The notes under the pieces were generated by a model. That model made no database searches. It saw only the letters and a program-made list of their open reading frames with translations, and was not told the origin of the DNA. Of a DNA stretch of 64,000 bases, positions 1-13,529 are shown one piece after another. Within the stretch, counting starts at the first letter, position 1; the number at the start of each line of letters is the position of its first letter. A program made the translations under genes and the position numbers. The DNA is from Impatiens glandulifera (taxonomy: Eukaryota; Streptophyta; Magnoliopsida; Ericales; Balsaminaceae), in contig NW_025919528.1 of assembly GCF_907164915.1 (NCBI RefSeq), forward strand, positions 1 to 64,000, given 5' to 3'.

Positions 1-1449
1 GGTTTGTTTCATGACCGTGGGCCTAATGGTATTCACAAAAATCTTTCTGATGTTTTCCAGCTATTTCCCTTCCGGGCCGAGGAGTCAACGGGGTGACGAG
101 TTTCTGGGACATCACCACTTCTAGAGCTTTACTAAGAGGCATGCCTAGATCATCATATTGGTGAGGGGGAAAGGTATTGGTACGATTAGGCACGTTGCGG
201 GAAGTGTTCGCGGGATAGCGAGGCGGGGCAGGAGGCACACTCTCTTTAGGACCTTCCATATTTACTTCTGAACTAGCCCAAGTGCCAGCCACATAATGGG
301 TAGCAGGGGCCCTCGGTTTAGGCACAGGGTATGCTCGAGAAGGGGGTAGGAAGCGACGGCTTTGTTCTTCAAACGAGCCTTCGATCGGTCCATGTTCTTG
401 CCCGTTTTTATAAGAGTGACCATGCTGGTGAAGATGTGCGAGGCTAGCTCGCTGTTGTACATGTCATTTAGGTTTTCAAGCATGAGGTCGATCTGGGCCT
501 GTTCCGAAGGCGGGGTGTCAATGTCGGACACTGCTGCCCTCCACCTATTGAGGAATGATTCAAACGTCTCCTTATCGCCTTGCTTGATGTACTTTAGATC
601 TCTTTTTGTGATCTCTTGATAAATAAACATCTTGTACCTTTCCGCAATGGCGTCCCCCAGCTCTTTGACAGTCGTGCAACGTGAGATTTGGTTCCGCAGG
701 TACCACCTGAATGCTTTCCCGGTCAAATATCGAGAGAATAGACGAAGCAGGGTTGGCGTGTCTAAGTGTAGAGGACCCATTGCATCAATGTAATTATCAA
801 AGAACAGGGTTGGGTCTTCGGTTCCAGTGAATTTACCGATGTCCGGCAGTAGTAAGTCATGGGGAACGGTCCCCTTCTCGGCCTCGCGGAGACCTTTCTC
901 CCAGTCATGAACAATTTTTGGGGATCCTCCTTGAGAGATCTGGTTCAGTTGCACCTGCATCTTTTCCTGGGTGTCAGCGAGCTTGGACATCATAGCGTGA
1001 TACTCCGGCGGGTATTGAAAAGCTGCGGTATGATTCACAGCGGGAGCAACTCGAGTTTGTTTTTTACGGCAAGAAGAACTCTCTTTGTTGGTGGACAGCG
1101 AGGCACGGCTATGGTTGTCAGTGTCTTCATCATCAGTGTCTCTGTACCATGACGATTCTTCTTCTTTCTCCTCCTCAGAATGGGAACCATAACCTACAAC
1201 AGAAGGATGACGAACGCGATTCGTGGCTCGAGTATTGTCGTGACGCATACCATGGGGTTGCTCCTCCAGCGGGGTTGGATTTGTGGGGGGAACGTCTCGT
1301 CGTGCACCCTGAGGTGAAGGAGCAACGGGTTGGGCCACCGTGGCTGAAGTAGGATCGGTTGTGGTTCTTAGCAAGTTAGCGCTGATGACGTCCACATTCT
1401 CGGAGTGTCGAGTGACCACCAGCATCATGTTCTTCATCATATCACGCAT
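1..1449 (-). pseudogene. Ty3/gypsy retrotransposon gag (broken, runs off the left edge)
   Basis: This is the Gag capsid region of a Ty3/gypsy-type LTR retrotransposon. The main frame runs from 1449 down to 262. Residues 92-110 are very acidic. A Retrotrans_gag-type domain lies at about residues 200-345, with TLFFDNYIDAM (214-224), YLTGKAFRWYL (241-251) and GDKETFESFLNRWR (291-304), the usual core of plant Gag. After residue 350 the frame is lost and the coding continues in another frame (325 to 23), so there is a frameshift near 330-360. An in-frame TAG lies just upstream of the first Met at 1449, and sense codons continue before it, so the true start is farther upstream and the copy is dead. 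The 5' leader, primer-binding site and LTR lie to the right, which sets the minus orientation. Protease and pol would be beyond the window. The long LTR and the primer-binding site suggest the Tat/Ogre lineage, but this is inference. Confidence 0.85.
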
Positions 1450-2180
1450 GTCCTACGACTCCACGGCGGTAAGAGGTTGGGGACTCGAATGGGGAGTTTC
1501 AGCCATCTCAGGAATTGGGCTTGTAGACTTGGTGAACCGTCCAGTTGAAGGGTCTCTTCGAGGTGCCGTGGTGAATGAATGGAAGATCCTGAATAAACAA
1601 GCATTCGATTAAATTGCTTGTTCGCGTTAGGAGTTCTATTTTGAAACATATTCACATTTACGTACGAACACAATCGTCACATTTTTTATCACATAATTAT
1701 ATCAACATCGCGCAAACATGCTCAACATTCATCTTTTAAATATTGTGGTTGGCTTACAGCGTGGAGAACGCTGTAATCAAGAAGAAGTAAGATGAGAGAG
1801 ACTAATGTATCTCAGAGTTTCAAGCGATACATTTTTGGGCACACAGCTTGTTGGTGTAGTTAGTATCCTATAAATACTCCTTGACTACACGACTTTGAAG
1901 TAAAATGAGCGTTTGAGCCCGTTCATATGCAAATAATATTTATGACAACGTTTCTATTTGCACACCCCTTAAATTAAAAGCGTCGAGCTTTGTCGGGTTT
2001 TACCCTCATGCAATTTGAACAAGCAAACAATCAAGCAAATGTGAATACAAAATTCATATTGTTCACGAGTTCTCACACCCTCAAGCAAAATGTTGTGAAG
2101 TTATAAACGTAACATCCTTCGAAATTTTTGGGGTAGTTTGGCCAACTTCATGTTTTGAGCTAAACATCTTAGGTAATCCT
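1450..2180 (-). other. Untranslated leader of the gypsy element
   Basis: This stretch lies between the primer-binding site and gag. Apart from the likely upstream part of the gag frame (about 1450-1600, minus strand), no coding signal was seen. Long plant gypsy elements usually have such a leader. Confidence 0.6.
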
Positions 2181-2194
2181 CAGTAGAGTCGCCA
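2181..2194 (-). other. Primer-binding site of the gypsy element
   Basis: On the minus strand this reads TGGCGACTCTACTG, six bases after the LTR end at 2201. It resembles the TGGCGACTC sites of large plant gypsy elements, which I recall as pairing with tRNA-Arg. The tRNA assignment was not checked. Confidence 0.65.
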
Positions 2195-2200
2195 GTTTTC

Positions 2201-5200
2201 TGTACGCGTTCAATTCAGTTCCCTTCCATTTTCTGGCGCGTGTGCCCCCCTTTTTTATTGATTGGCATACGCTCCCTTTTTTCGAATTAAATTGGCCCGT
2301 ACAGGTTTTAAATCGAATACACTCGCGAATGTATCGATCTAATTGACTTTAGAATCGCCACTTTAGTTTACTTCCCAAAGAAACTAAAGAAAAGAAAAAT
2401 CAGAAATCTGTTTTAAGAGTTCGGTGTTTGGTTACGTATTAGGAAATGGCCTACGGTGCTATGTCCCATACGCTTGTCTTTACAGACAGTCTCTACTCCT
2501 AAGTAATTAGCCATATGATGTTTGAAGGATTATTACGTTTTCGTTCTAAGTTCAGAACTCTTTTGCTTGTGTGAGAAAATCTTAATCATTTGTAAGGGGC
2601 TAGTCCTATTCATGAGGTGCTTGAAGAGGATAAAGCATTGAAAAGCATTGAAGCATTGAAAAGCATCGAAGAGCATATAGCAAAGTTCTCAGGAAAAACA
2701 AGAGTCACGATTCCAGAGGGAGGACATACAAGTGTGAACGATAAGGACAAAGTTTCGGGTTGAAGATTGGAAGTATTATGCTCTTTAGACAAAGGAGAGA
2801 AGATGATAAAATAACTCAAGGTCCCAAGTGTTTCCCATTTTTTTAAGAATTTTTAGAGTTAAGGAAAACTCTGAGTACAACTCATTAAAATGAGTCATTT
2901 TCAAGAATAATTCCCAAAATTCCCAAAAACATTCATATGATAGTCAAAAATATTATTAGGAGCTCATAGGAATCGAGTTTGGAATTTTCGGAATTATAAA
3001 ACCCCCGATATGACACTGCAAAGATAGAAAGTTTTCCAAACAGGCCTTAAAAATTCCGGTAAAAATTATTTTTGAAGAAAATAATATTTTGAAATTTTTG
3101 GGAAAATTTGAGAAAGTTAGAAAGTGATTTGAATACTTAATCCTCATTTTAAAGTCGTTTGTTGAATTCAGGAAACAAACAGGACCTTAAGTTATTTTAT
3201 TTTTGGTTTTTAAAAAGTTTAAAATTAAAATAAAATGAAAATCAAGCCCCGGAGTTTATTTAAAAAAAGAAAGAAAAGTTGGAGGGCTATTTTAATCTCG
3301 AATTAAAAATAATTCGAAATTAAAATAGAAAAAATACCCATTTAAAGATTAAAGAAGCCCAAGGGCTTCTTTGCAACTTCAACAGAAGTTGGGGAAAACA
3401 GATAAAAGAAAAGAAAAGTTAACCATCGTCGGCCTTCTCCCTGTCTCCGGCGAGGCGATTTCCGGCTAGACGACCTCCGGCGAACCCTGCGCCTGCAACA
3501 GTCATCCGTTCGACGAGATCCTTGCGACGACCTACTCCGTTTCGCTTGGAGTTCCAACATCCCAATCGAATTAACCCTAAACATTGGCTAGCCTACTTCC
3601 AGTTTCCCCAACAAGCCTCGACGATGCTTGAGATCGCCTAGGGCTCGCCTACTCCAGGACGCGACAAAGCTCGATGCTCAACTCATCTATTCTTCATAGA
3701 GTCCGCCTTAACGGCTGCCTATGCGCCGGAATCGCGATTGATGACTTTGCTGCTGTAAACTCTACAGCAGACTTTCAGAAGGAAACAGCCTGTGCGGGTT
3801 TCTCCTTCGACACAATTATCGTGATTGCAGCAGAAGCGGATTCATGAATAAAGAAAACCTAACCTATCAAGCTTTCTAGACCATCCTAACCTAACATCTA
3901 AGCATTCAAGTGATTAAAACCAACTACAACAGCAAAACACACAATCGTAATCTAAATCAAAGAAAGAACATGCAATTGCATTTTAACCATCAAATGGCAT
4001 CGGTGTTCATAACCGATGCCTCCAATCAACATTTCAAATACATTATTAAGTTTGAAGGATTACCTGCGTAATGATGGAAGATGAGACGAGAGGAAGAGCT
4101 TGGAACGAATGAAAGAGGTAACACAGACAGTCTTCGTTTACTTCTTTCCCTTTCGATTCGATTCGCTAGTGTCGTCTTCTTCTTCAAGTGTCCTATGTAG
4201 CTGATGTTCCCACGCGGATAATGAGGCGGAGAATCAAAGGACGTCCACCAGTGAATTCTCTGTCATTCTTCGTCGTGTAGCTGCAGCCAAAATCACAGGT
4301 AACAGGCTTTGATGTTTGTATTTCTTCTTTGACTGAGAAAGGAATCAGATCTTCAGGTCGAAATTGCCCTCCCCTTTCTTCAATGATGGAAGCAATATCT
4401 AAACTCTCTCTGATTTGGTAACCGCCCCTCCAGATCAAAAAAACTGAAAAACTGATGCCCTCCCCTTAACTGATCTCCTTTCTTTTTCTTCAGCACAGGG
4501 ACCTATTTGGAATTTTGGAAAAATTCGAAGGCACGCTCGGAATAAAGAAAATATATACATATATTATTTTTTTTTCTTTTCCGTTTTTTCTTTTCCATTA
4601 TTTGCACTATCATCCCAAATAAATCTGTCTGGCCTCGTTTTTGCTCAGAAAATTGTGAAAATATTATGGAAAATTCTTAACATCACGAACGTGAATCTCA
4701 TTTTTGAATGAACCCAAACGGACCTCTCTATCTAAAGTTATGATATTTTAAAGTCACCCTTCCATTTCAATCTTTTCAATCCCACGGTTTTCACTTTCAT
4801 AACTTTAATAGCCCATAACTTTGTGCACAGGGCTTTTCTCACAATGAGGTTGGTACCATTGGAAAGGCAAGACTCTTTCCTACATCTCTATTTTCTATTT
4901 TTCTCACGAAATGGTCCGTGTTGGTCAGGAGACTAGCCTCATAGAAACGCGCCAGTTCACGCCTCACCTTCGCTGCAAGCGACTTGGACTGAGATTAAGG
5001 GAGAACTGGGAGAACTATTTGGTATATTTGAAAAGAGAATTGAAAGGGCTTTCCAATGGTAGCTCATACACTGAAGTTGGATCATTGGTTAAACAGATAT
5101 GATTTTTGGAAGTGCAGCATAGTTTCAAATGGCTCCCAGGATTTGAATCGCTAGTACTGCTTCCCTTGTACAGATCGAATGAGGGCCTTAACCTTCGAAC

Positions 5201-5995
5201 CACGGTTCGGGAGTGGTTCCAATGGAAAGATATGCGAGTTATCTTTCCAACCCAACTTGAAATATTCAAAACCATCAAGTACAGATCAAGTTACGAATTT
5301 TTAAGTGAAAGGGTGTTCGATTTAAACCTCTTAGGAACACCTTCCACTCATGACCGGATTTCGTCTAGATATACTGCACCAATGGGAGATTGGGCTACAC
5401 CATATGAAAGAGGACTAATGTAACTTTTCAAAACATCCAAGATCATTGAATTTCATCCAGTATTGAAGCCGGGGTAAATTCATGAAGTCTAGGGTTCCAA
5501 TGGAAGCTCAATGGGGACTTCAAACTTAAGGATTCTTGATTCTCTTTTCCAATAATCCCCTTTACAAATAACTCACTTTTCAAACAATCCGGTTTTTCCA
5601 CTTTAAAAGACCAGTCTACTCTTTTCCCCCTTCTTCTTGACATGTGCTTGATCCCTCTTTGACCAAGGTTGACTCGTCGGTTGGCAGGTTGACTCGGGTT
5701 GACCCGTTCTCTTGTTTTCCCTCTTTTTGGGCATTTTCTGCACAAATTTGCAAACAGTAATATTATACTTAAAATTCAAGATTTTTTAAAACGTACAACA
5801 TGAACGTGTCACGGGTTGGGAAAATAGAGTCATTATGAAATTCGACCTTTAGATCGTTATCTTTTAATTTTTTCTGGGTCGGTTTTCCACGAGGTGTTTC
5901 TATTTTTGTTTTCCCGGTTCAATAAACAAACATGAGTATTATTTCGGGCCGGGTTTTTTATTAGGTATCTAGGGTGTAAAAATGGGGGGTCTACA
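2201..5995 (-). repeat. 5' LTR of the gypsy element (3.8 kb)
   Basis: On the minus strand the LTR begins TGTAGACCCCCC (at 5995) and ends CGTACA (at 2201), so it has TG...CA ends. The primer-binding site follows directly. At about 3.8 kb it is long, which fits Tat/Ogre-like elements. It has no convincing coding content; the open frames at 3342-3584 and 4911-5745 are short and show no recognisable domain. The right edge lies inside a CACTA element, so this is the insertion point. The matching 3' LTR and target duplication lie left of the window. Confidence 0.75.
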
Positions 5996-8202
5996 GGAGA
6001 GTACTACAAAATCCCATTGACGAACCATTTGTTCTTCCAACCTCTTCATCTCCCATTGAAGAACCTCCACAACTGAAAAGACAAATGACAAATCCATGTG
6101 AGCGACCTCTTACTAGCGAAAGTCGTCTTATTTGCTCTTAATATTTCACAAAAGGAAGCGGGGAATCTATATAAAAGGCTTATGACGAGCTTATTTGTTC
6201 CTAATTCAGAGGGAAAGTCTGTTTAACTTATTCAGGGGATGTTCGATCCCATGGAAGAATATGTGTCTGAGTCTAAAAAGCTTTATTTCTTTATTGATCA
6301 GGTTTTGTTTGGCTAGGTGTTTCAAGGGTGCAATTGTCTTTAAACTTGTCTATTATCATTACCCGTTTTATGAAAAGTGAATCATTTAATGAACTTATTT
6401 ATAGGAACTATATAATGACAACAAAATAACATTCCACATACTAACATCAACATCTATACTTGATGAGATTCCAAACATTAGTAGAAGATAACGAGTTGTT
6501 TATTTAAGGTAACCCAAAAATCAATATAATTAGAACTCTTAAATATATTGAGTACAACATTAAGAAGAGATTTCACACACCATCATTAATAACAATGCTG
6601 GTTAAATTCAATAAGGAAATAATGAATGATTATTGGTGCTAGGAATAAAGAAAAAAATAAGTATATCAATCCTAGAACACATTTTGTAACTTTGAAGTAT
6701 AGAGCTTGCGAGTAACTTTTAATTATTGCTGATAGAATTTTAATTAGAGTGCTTCTTAAATAGTGGTTTGGATATTGAACTAACTAGCTCCGGTCATTTT
6801 ATATGTACTAAATCATTATTTAAATTTCTCTATAGGTTTTGGGTTTCCAATATTTATTCATTTTTATGTGGATCATGTCAATCCTATTATTTTATGTTAG
6901 AATGTCATATTATATGTACTAAATTAGGTATTCAAATTTTCTATAAGTTATGGATTTCCAATATTTATTCACCTTTATGTTCAATCCTATTATTTTATAT
7001 TATAAGCCTTTGGGCTTTTTATAATCATCTTTTTCTATTGCTTAGTTGACAGAGTTTGTCAAATCTCCTCTCAAGAGAGAACTGGTGGAATGATTAATCT
7101 GATAGATATCTATTGTCTCTTCAATCGATCTTGTGATACTAGTATGCACTATGATGTTTTGTCTAAGTGATTTATTCACTATTTTTTATTGAATTTCCAT
7201 TATTTGTGATCCAAACAATACAAGAAAGTGAATAAATTATAGTGATTGTATTTAGTCTAATTATATTGTAAGACAGACACATTTGTGAAATGTTAATAGA
7301 ATAATGTAACTTCCTTAGAAATGTTTAGTTGCATATGTATATATGTTTAGTTAATTTGTTGAATTATCACTTAGTAGAGATCTCCAAAGAACCTGAATTA
7401 ATGGTTTAATTCCTTCTACTTTCAATAATTTGACAAATCTAAAATTGGTAAGGAATTAATTTCATTTGTAAAGAAATTTTATTAATTAAGATTTTATTCA
7501 CTTTAAAATAATGCTATTTTTCAGGGAATATGAATTTCACCCAACCTAGCATATCATTCCAAGTGCTATAAATTATAAAGAATCTGGAAATATTATGAGT
7601 TAATTATTATAAGATTATATTCTTTATATGTTTTATTCAGTCATTTAACTTATTAATTAAATATGTTTTAGTAGGATGCTAAGAAATTGTAGAATTATTA
7701 TTGGTCCAGTTTGTGTATAATATAGGATGCTGAGCAATTGCAGAATTATTGGTGTAGTTTGTGTTGATATTGAGAAATTGTAGAAATTCACTTAAAGATT
7801 TCACACAAAGACCTATAAGAAGATAAGATTTGTGTTTTTTTAAGAAAATTCAGCTTTAACTAGTTCACTAGTCATATATTTTGTATAAATAATATTTCTA
7901 TATTATAGAAATAAATCTAATGTATAGTAATATGAAAGATATATTCTTTTTGTATTAAAAAAAATTATTTGGAGCTTATCTGAATTTTGGCGACCATGAT
8001 TAAATCATTTAGCCACCCTTTAGTGACGGTATTTTGTTCTCATTAGCCAATACTTTAGCGACGGTATTTATTACTGTACCCATATTTTAGTTACGGTACA
8101 TTATCGACGTGTCTTTCTACCGTGAGAAATGATTTGCAGCGACGGTAAATTAACCTTTAGCGACAGTTTTAGCATCGTTGTTGCTATCTTCTTTTACTAG
8201 TG
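5996..8202 (+). mobile_element. Non-autonomous CACTA element, copy 1 (left end cut by the gypsy insertion)
   Basis: The right terminus is TACTAGTG at 8202, followed by TTA. The last 200 bases carry repeated GCGACGGT-like subterminal motifs (8013-8170), as CACTA elements do. The interior aligns base for base with the complete copy at 55604-57931. The first 190 or so bases are missing here because the gypsy LTR ends at 5995; they should lie beyond that element's other LTR. No transposase frame is visible. The interior holds a roughly 110-bp imperfect tandem duplication (about 6795-7005). Confidence 0.7.
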
Positions 8203-8344
8203 TTATATAGATTTAAATTTAATTTTATATTCTTAATTAATTTGCATTTTGTTTTGTTTTTCCTGGAAAAAAGTTTATTGAACGTTAAGTAAAACGCGGC
8301 CTAAGCGCAGCATGCCACCTAGACCCCAAACCAAACTAGGTATT

Positions 8345-8648
8345 CCATAAATGATTTAAAAGGACAAAATTCTTAGCTTGTTTGTGCGTCTTTTGTGGAA
8401 GATTTTTTGTAGCCTCGTGGAGCTCGAGGCAACAAGGAAAATAAGGCAACGATAAAAAGCAAGGAAGGGGTTGTTTTTGGGAGAATAGTAGAGAAAGAGA
8501 GGCAACGAAGGAACTTCTTTTGGTTGACTAGAGAAGAAGAGCATATGGAAAAAAAAGTTTTCTTCTCCTCTCATGCTCCTATCCAATTTCAGGTTACGCC
8601 ACAATAGGACTCTCCAATTTTGTTGCTATGTTCCAATGATTCTAACAC
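8345..8648 (+). other. Copy-1-specific 300-bp block
   Basis: This block is present in the left duplicate and absent at the matching point in the right one (near 58034). It holds an open frame on the minus strand (8604-8356) with no recognisable domain. It could be an insertion here or a deletion in the other copy; no clear target duplication was seen. Confidence 0.5.
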
Positions 8649-10064
8649 GATCGAAATTGAGAGCTTTCATATCAAGAATGTCAGCTAAGTCTAATTTTTA
8701 ATTGTTTTTATAAGTTTTTTAATTCCTAGTCATGTTTATCCCATGAAAAGTCAATACTATGATAAGTTAGAAAATCATGCATAGGATTTGGAAGGAACTT
8801 CGAGTTTGATTAGATTTCTTACTTTAGTAATTATGAAATTTTATTCATGATTTCTACTGTGAAGATTCATTGTTCTAGAAATATTTGGTATGATTGTTTC
8901 AGTTTGAAACTCTATTTGTTTATGCTTGTATGATGATAAAAAGAACCAAATACTTCAAGATCATTAAAAAGAAAAATAGCAGAAGAACTTTATTTATTCA
9001 GCTTTGCTTTGTCCACATATAACTGTTCTAAACTATTGGTCGAGAGACCCTTGTCTTTTTATTAATACGAATGTGTAATCCTGTCTCATAAGAATTCTTA
9101 GTAGGTGAACATTAATTTAATCGATATTTCATTTGGAATTCTGACGATTCGGGTGAATTTGGTATTCAGGTCTTTCTAGTTTCATCAGAAAGTCTGTAAG
9201 GCAAACCAAAATAAAAATAGATCATTGTTGTCTGTTCAAAGTATACTAAAATATTTAAGTATATAAAGTAATAATAATAAAAATAATTAATTATATAAAG
9301 CTTCTATCACATGGATGAATAAAAGCACATCACATTTGAGACTTTGGGTAATGGGGTGAACTTGACGTGTAATACTATGATTTGAGTGTATGAGATATAT
9401 TTGGAATTGTAGGTATTTTTTGGATTATTTTCGTCTATATGACATTTATTATAAAAAAAAAATCTTGTAGACACACATTTTAAACCATATATTTTTAATT
9501 TTTAATATGTTAATTTTTTTAAATATAAATTATATCTATTTTTTAATTAATTATTTTGTTGTGCAGAAAAGAAAATGTGAAACAGGGCCCTGATGCTTCT
9601 CCCACGGATGATAGTAACAAATGAAAAATGAGTTTTTAAAAAAAAAAAAAAACAACTCAAATAGACATTTGTGAACTTTTTAGTGAATAAAAAATAGAAA
9701 TGACCACAAAATGATTGAGATCATTTTCCCAAACTCTTGCACGAAACTAGAGACCGGTTAAGAACTATTTGTCCGACGAAACATTAGTATATATTTTCGA
9801 AATCTACAAAATTAGGGCTACGTGTTGCTTAGCTCGAGGTCGGGATTTCTTCAATTCCTCTTATAGACCATTTCACGCAAGAAGGGAAGGCATGAAAAAG
9901 GGAAGAGGAAGAAAAAAGAGAACCACAATTGCTTCACTTTTGGATTTTGAGATTTCTTAACTTTTGAAGCTAGAGGTTGCTTTCCATTGTGAGATCGGCC
10001 CAAAATTGTTCCTAGACCCTTTCGTAATATGTGTACCACTTATGAGCATTCCTATTCGCCTATA

Positions 10065-10558
10065 GTACTAAAAATTTTCTTAATATTTTAAGTTTAAGAC
10101 CAATAATCATAACAATAACAATAACGTAGACGCATGATTGATACATAAACTAAACACATGCTTATTAGATTCAGTTTTAAATGCATATTTTTAAGGTGTA
10201 AAACAATATATTTTTAAATGACCAAAAGTGTAGAGTCGAGATCGTCATGTGACGGGTACGTGAGACATAGTGTCGATACTTTTTCTCACATGTAACCAGC
10301 ACTGAACCAAATACATAATCTCTAAAACACGTTTGAACACGCAAAATATTTTTCCCCTAATTTCTCAATGAGTAACTAGGTGACGACTCTAAAAACTGTC
10401 AAAACTAGTCTAAATTGACAATTTTAAACATGCGTGCTCTAGTTGCGTCTACCATTTTGTTCCTCGTCTCACTCAAGATTCGAGAGGAATATAAGTTATG
10501 TGAATGACTATCAAGTTCAAAAATACATTTTCTAAAAGGGTCGATTTTTAGGGTTACA
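10065..10558 (-). repeat. LTR-like repeat, family R1 (copy a)
   Basis: One of several copies (also 13530-14320, 58877-59348 and 59600-60084) sharing a block around CTCACATGTAACC, then AACACG...AAAATATT, then CTCGTCTCACTC, and ending (G)GCGTTACA or a close variant. On the minus strand this end reads TGTAACGCC, as at an LTR 5' end, so these may be solo LTRs. The left borders are not resolved and no internal region is attached. Confidence 0.5.
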
Positions 10559-11439
10559 ACTTTTCTAGCTTCTCTACTAGTGATTAATCGATACTTAACT
10601 TGAATAATCTTTTGGTTATCTTTAAGAATATTATTTTTATAACTATAACAAAAAAAAACAAATCTAAAAAGTAAAAAATCCAAAATAATAAATAAAGGGA
10701 AAAATGGTACATCACCCAAATTCGTTTTTCTACATGCATTGGTTCTAATTTTGGACACATCACTCTATTGTTTGAGGTAGTACATGATGTGCGTGGTGCG
10801 ACATCATATGTACACCTATAGTATTATGTACAAAGATTAGTTAATGACGAATGGAAACATATTCCAAATTTGATGGATGTTTCGTAAGTTTAACATAGGT
10901 CCTTGGATCGATCTCCACTTCCATATTTTTGTGAGTTTGTATTTTAGAGGTAGCAAAAGGCGGGGTATAAATTCTTGATTGAGGGCATGCTCTTATTTTA
11001 CATTGATAACTTTGCTTGACATGTTTTCCAGTTGGACGATCCATTTACGAACTAACTTTCTCTTAACATTTTACTTAGACACAAAAATCAGATCATTACT
11101 CCCAAGACTCATCGTTCGTCGTGCCCAAGCAATAGAACCACGCTTGTAACCTTTATTATGTACCTACTATACTTATGTAAATATGTGTATGCTTTATAGT
11201 TGAGATAAACGTTCATTAATACATTCTAAATTAAAAAAATAACATGTCTTGTGTTTGTCTATAATTTTTTTTGTAGGTAGATCTACGTGGAACAAGTATT
11301 TAAAAGGAAAAAACACCAAAGGGACGCCTACTAAACTAAGAAAGGCGACACCGATTTGGGCGGCTACACAAATTAATAAAAAAAATAAAAATGTAGAACT
11401 AAATATGTTAAGTTTTAAATTGATTGAGAAATATATTTA

Positions 11440-12619
11440 AGACTTTTTTATTATTATAAAATAACAAAATAAAATACTTAAAATAATATTTTTTTTATTA
11501 TTATATGTAGATTTTTTTATTTAATTATTTATATATATATATATTAATTTTAAATAATTTATTATTATAAGAAAACAATTTATGACATTGTATGAACACT
11601 TTTATATAGCACATATTTTATATTTAATTATTTTTTAATATTTGTCTACTTATCTATTATAATAATTTATTTTTATAAAAAAAAATTCAGACATTGTATA
11701 CAACAATTTTATTACCTTGTATTTGTTTTAATTATTTATATGTATGTATATATTAATTTTAAATATTTGTTATTTAAATATCTATTATATTAATTTATTT
11801 ATTTTTAAATAACTTATTATATTCAATTTATATATTTTTAAATAATTTATTATATTCAATTTATTTATTTTTCTAATTTTGATAAAGATTAATTCTAACT
11901 AAATTTGGTTATTAAATAATCAAAATTATTATAAATATAAAAAAACTAAATAAATTGTTTAAATGATTTTTTAAATAAATATATAATAATAAAAATATTA
12001 TACTCAAGTAAGACTTTAATTTGATTGGAAATTTAATTCAAAATTAAATGATTTGATAAATTATTTTTTAAAATTATTTTTGTTCTTATATAATGGATGT
12101 TGTCAATTTATATGATTGGTACTCATGTATTATATATTTGTTTTTAGATATTTTTCAAACTTTATATAATTTATAAATTTAAAAATATAAATAAACATTA
12201 AATTTGGATTGAATTTAATTTTATAAATTAAAAACAATTTAAAATTTTTAATAATAATATTTATTTTTAAAATATTTATATATAAATAATATTTGTTTAT
12301 ATTTTAATTGTACAAATGTACGAATTTGCACAAGATCAGTGCTGCTAGTTAAATTAATACAATAAAACTAGTTAAAGCAAAATTTGATTGTTACATTCAA
12401 ATTAAGAAATTTTAATAAGTGTTATATATTATACTAAATTGAAAATTTAAATAATTAGAATATGTCAATATATAGTAATTTGTTTGATGATATAATTTAT
12501 TATTTAATATAACAATTACTTATTTATTTTATAAATATTATTTAGATAAAAAATTTGACTTAACTAAATAACTTATTAATGTTTTTAAGTTGGTAATATA
12601 TATATATATATATTTAACA
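11440..12619. repeat. Very AT-rich, low-complexity stretch
   Basis: This consists almost only of A and T runs, and ends in a TA dinucleotide run at about 12595-12614. It is matched by 61020-62224 in the second duplicate. No gene was seen. Confidence 0.8.
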
Positions 12620-13529
12620 AAGCAAACAAGGCTTAGGCACTGATGCCCAAACCAAACCCCAAAAGAATTCAAACAAACAGGGACTAGGTGCCAGCTAAGC
12701 ACTCAGACCCTCTTTCCCTTTCATCCCCGCTTGTCCATCTCCTCTGTGTCTGATGCTCCTTAACACCATTAGAAAAACATCTTTCGGAAAAATCCAGTTG
12801 CTGGTCTCAAAAGACAAACAATGATGGAGACGCGAGGATCACGAGGCCCACGAGGAAACAGTTAGATAAAAAGATCGAGTGAGGGAGAAAAAGGAAGGAA
12901 AGTTTTTTTTGGAGAGAGAAAAGGAAGAGCGGCCATTGTTGATGTTCTTGAAGCTTTTGCTGCTTCTTAGTTTTGGAGTTGGAGATCTCCATTGTAGGTG
13001 GTATAAATTGCAAATTGAAATTGTTTTGAAACAATTTGCAAACTATATAAGCCCCCAAATCACTCTCATTCTTAATGTAGCTTTATAATTTGTTTTCTTT
13101 AAAAAAATACAAAATGAATACACCAACAAATGATTTGAACTCGTTTGATTCTCTAAATATATTAATCCCAGAACATCTACGCTAAGAGCGTTTATGTTTT
13201 CAACCCGAAATCCCTTCCTTGTTAATCCCGCTCCTTAAACTTGCTCAACTTTCTTAGATACTCGCCGTTAAAGTTTCTCGTCAACTCCTTAACCACCTGG
13301 CATAAAGCAAGATTGATTTGCTCCATTTTGTTATTTTTTCTTCTTATTATTTTTTATATTAAACGGCCTTATTTAAATTTAAAAATAAAAAAAAACAAAA
13401 TTCATAAAACATTATTTTAAAAAACACACAAAATATATTATATATAAATTACAAAATGATTTCTAATAAAAACTAAAATATATACCTAAGCCGGTTTGTT
13501 TGAATTCTATTTAAACTAACTTTTTTATT
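12620..13529. other. Interval with no supported gene
   Basis: Only short frames are present. One minus-strand frame of about 34 codons (roughly 13326-13224) reads like a protein start (MEQINLALCQVV) but is short, ends in a stop and matches nothing I recognise. The rest is AT-rich. Confidence 0.5.

Larger units (their letters stand above)
5996..12619 (+). repeat. Duplicated segment, copy 1
   Basis: This region is collinear with 55790-62224 in the same orientation. Shared landmarks include the CACTA 3' end (8202 and 57931), the GACGATTCGGGTGAATTTG stretch (9142 and 58552), the LTR-like repeat ending GTTACA (10558 and 60084) and the AT-rich tail ending in a TA run. Copy-specific indels include about 300 extra bases at 8345-8648 and about 470 at 9597-10070, both absent from copy 2. 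No gene is recognisable in it. Confidence 0.8.

Noticed and set aside
4911..5745. Overlapping ORFs on both strands (105 and 100 residues)
   Set aside because: They lie inside the gypsy LTR, have no recognisable domain and conflict with each other.
6768..7049. 93-residue ORF
   Set aside because: It arises from an imperfect 110-bp tandem duplication inside a CACTA element, and the frame is not preserved in the second copy.
12807..13088. Two overlapping ORFs on opposite strands
   Set aside because: Low-complexity composition (Lys/Glu on one strand, Phe/Leu on the other) and no family resemblance.
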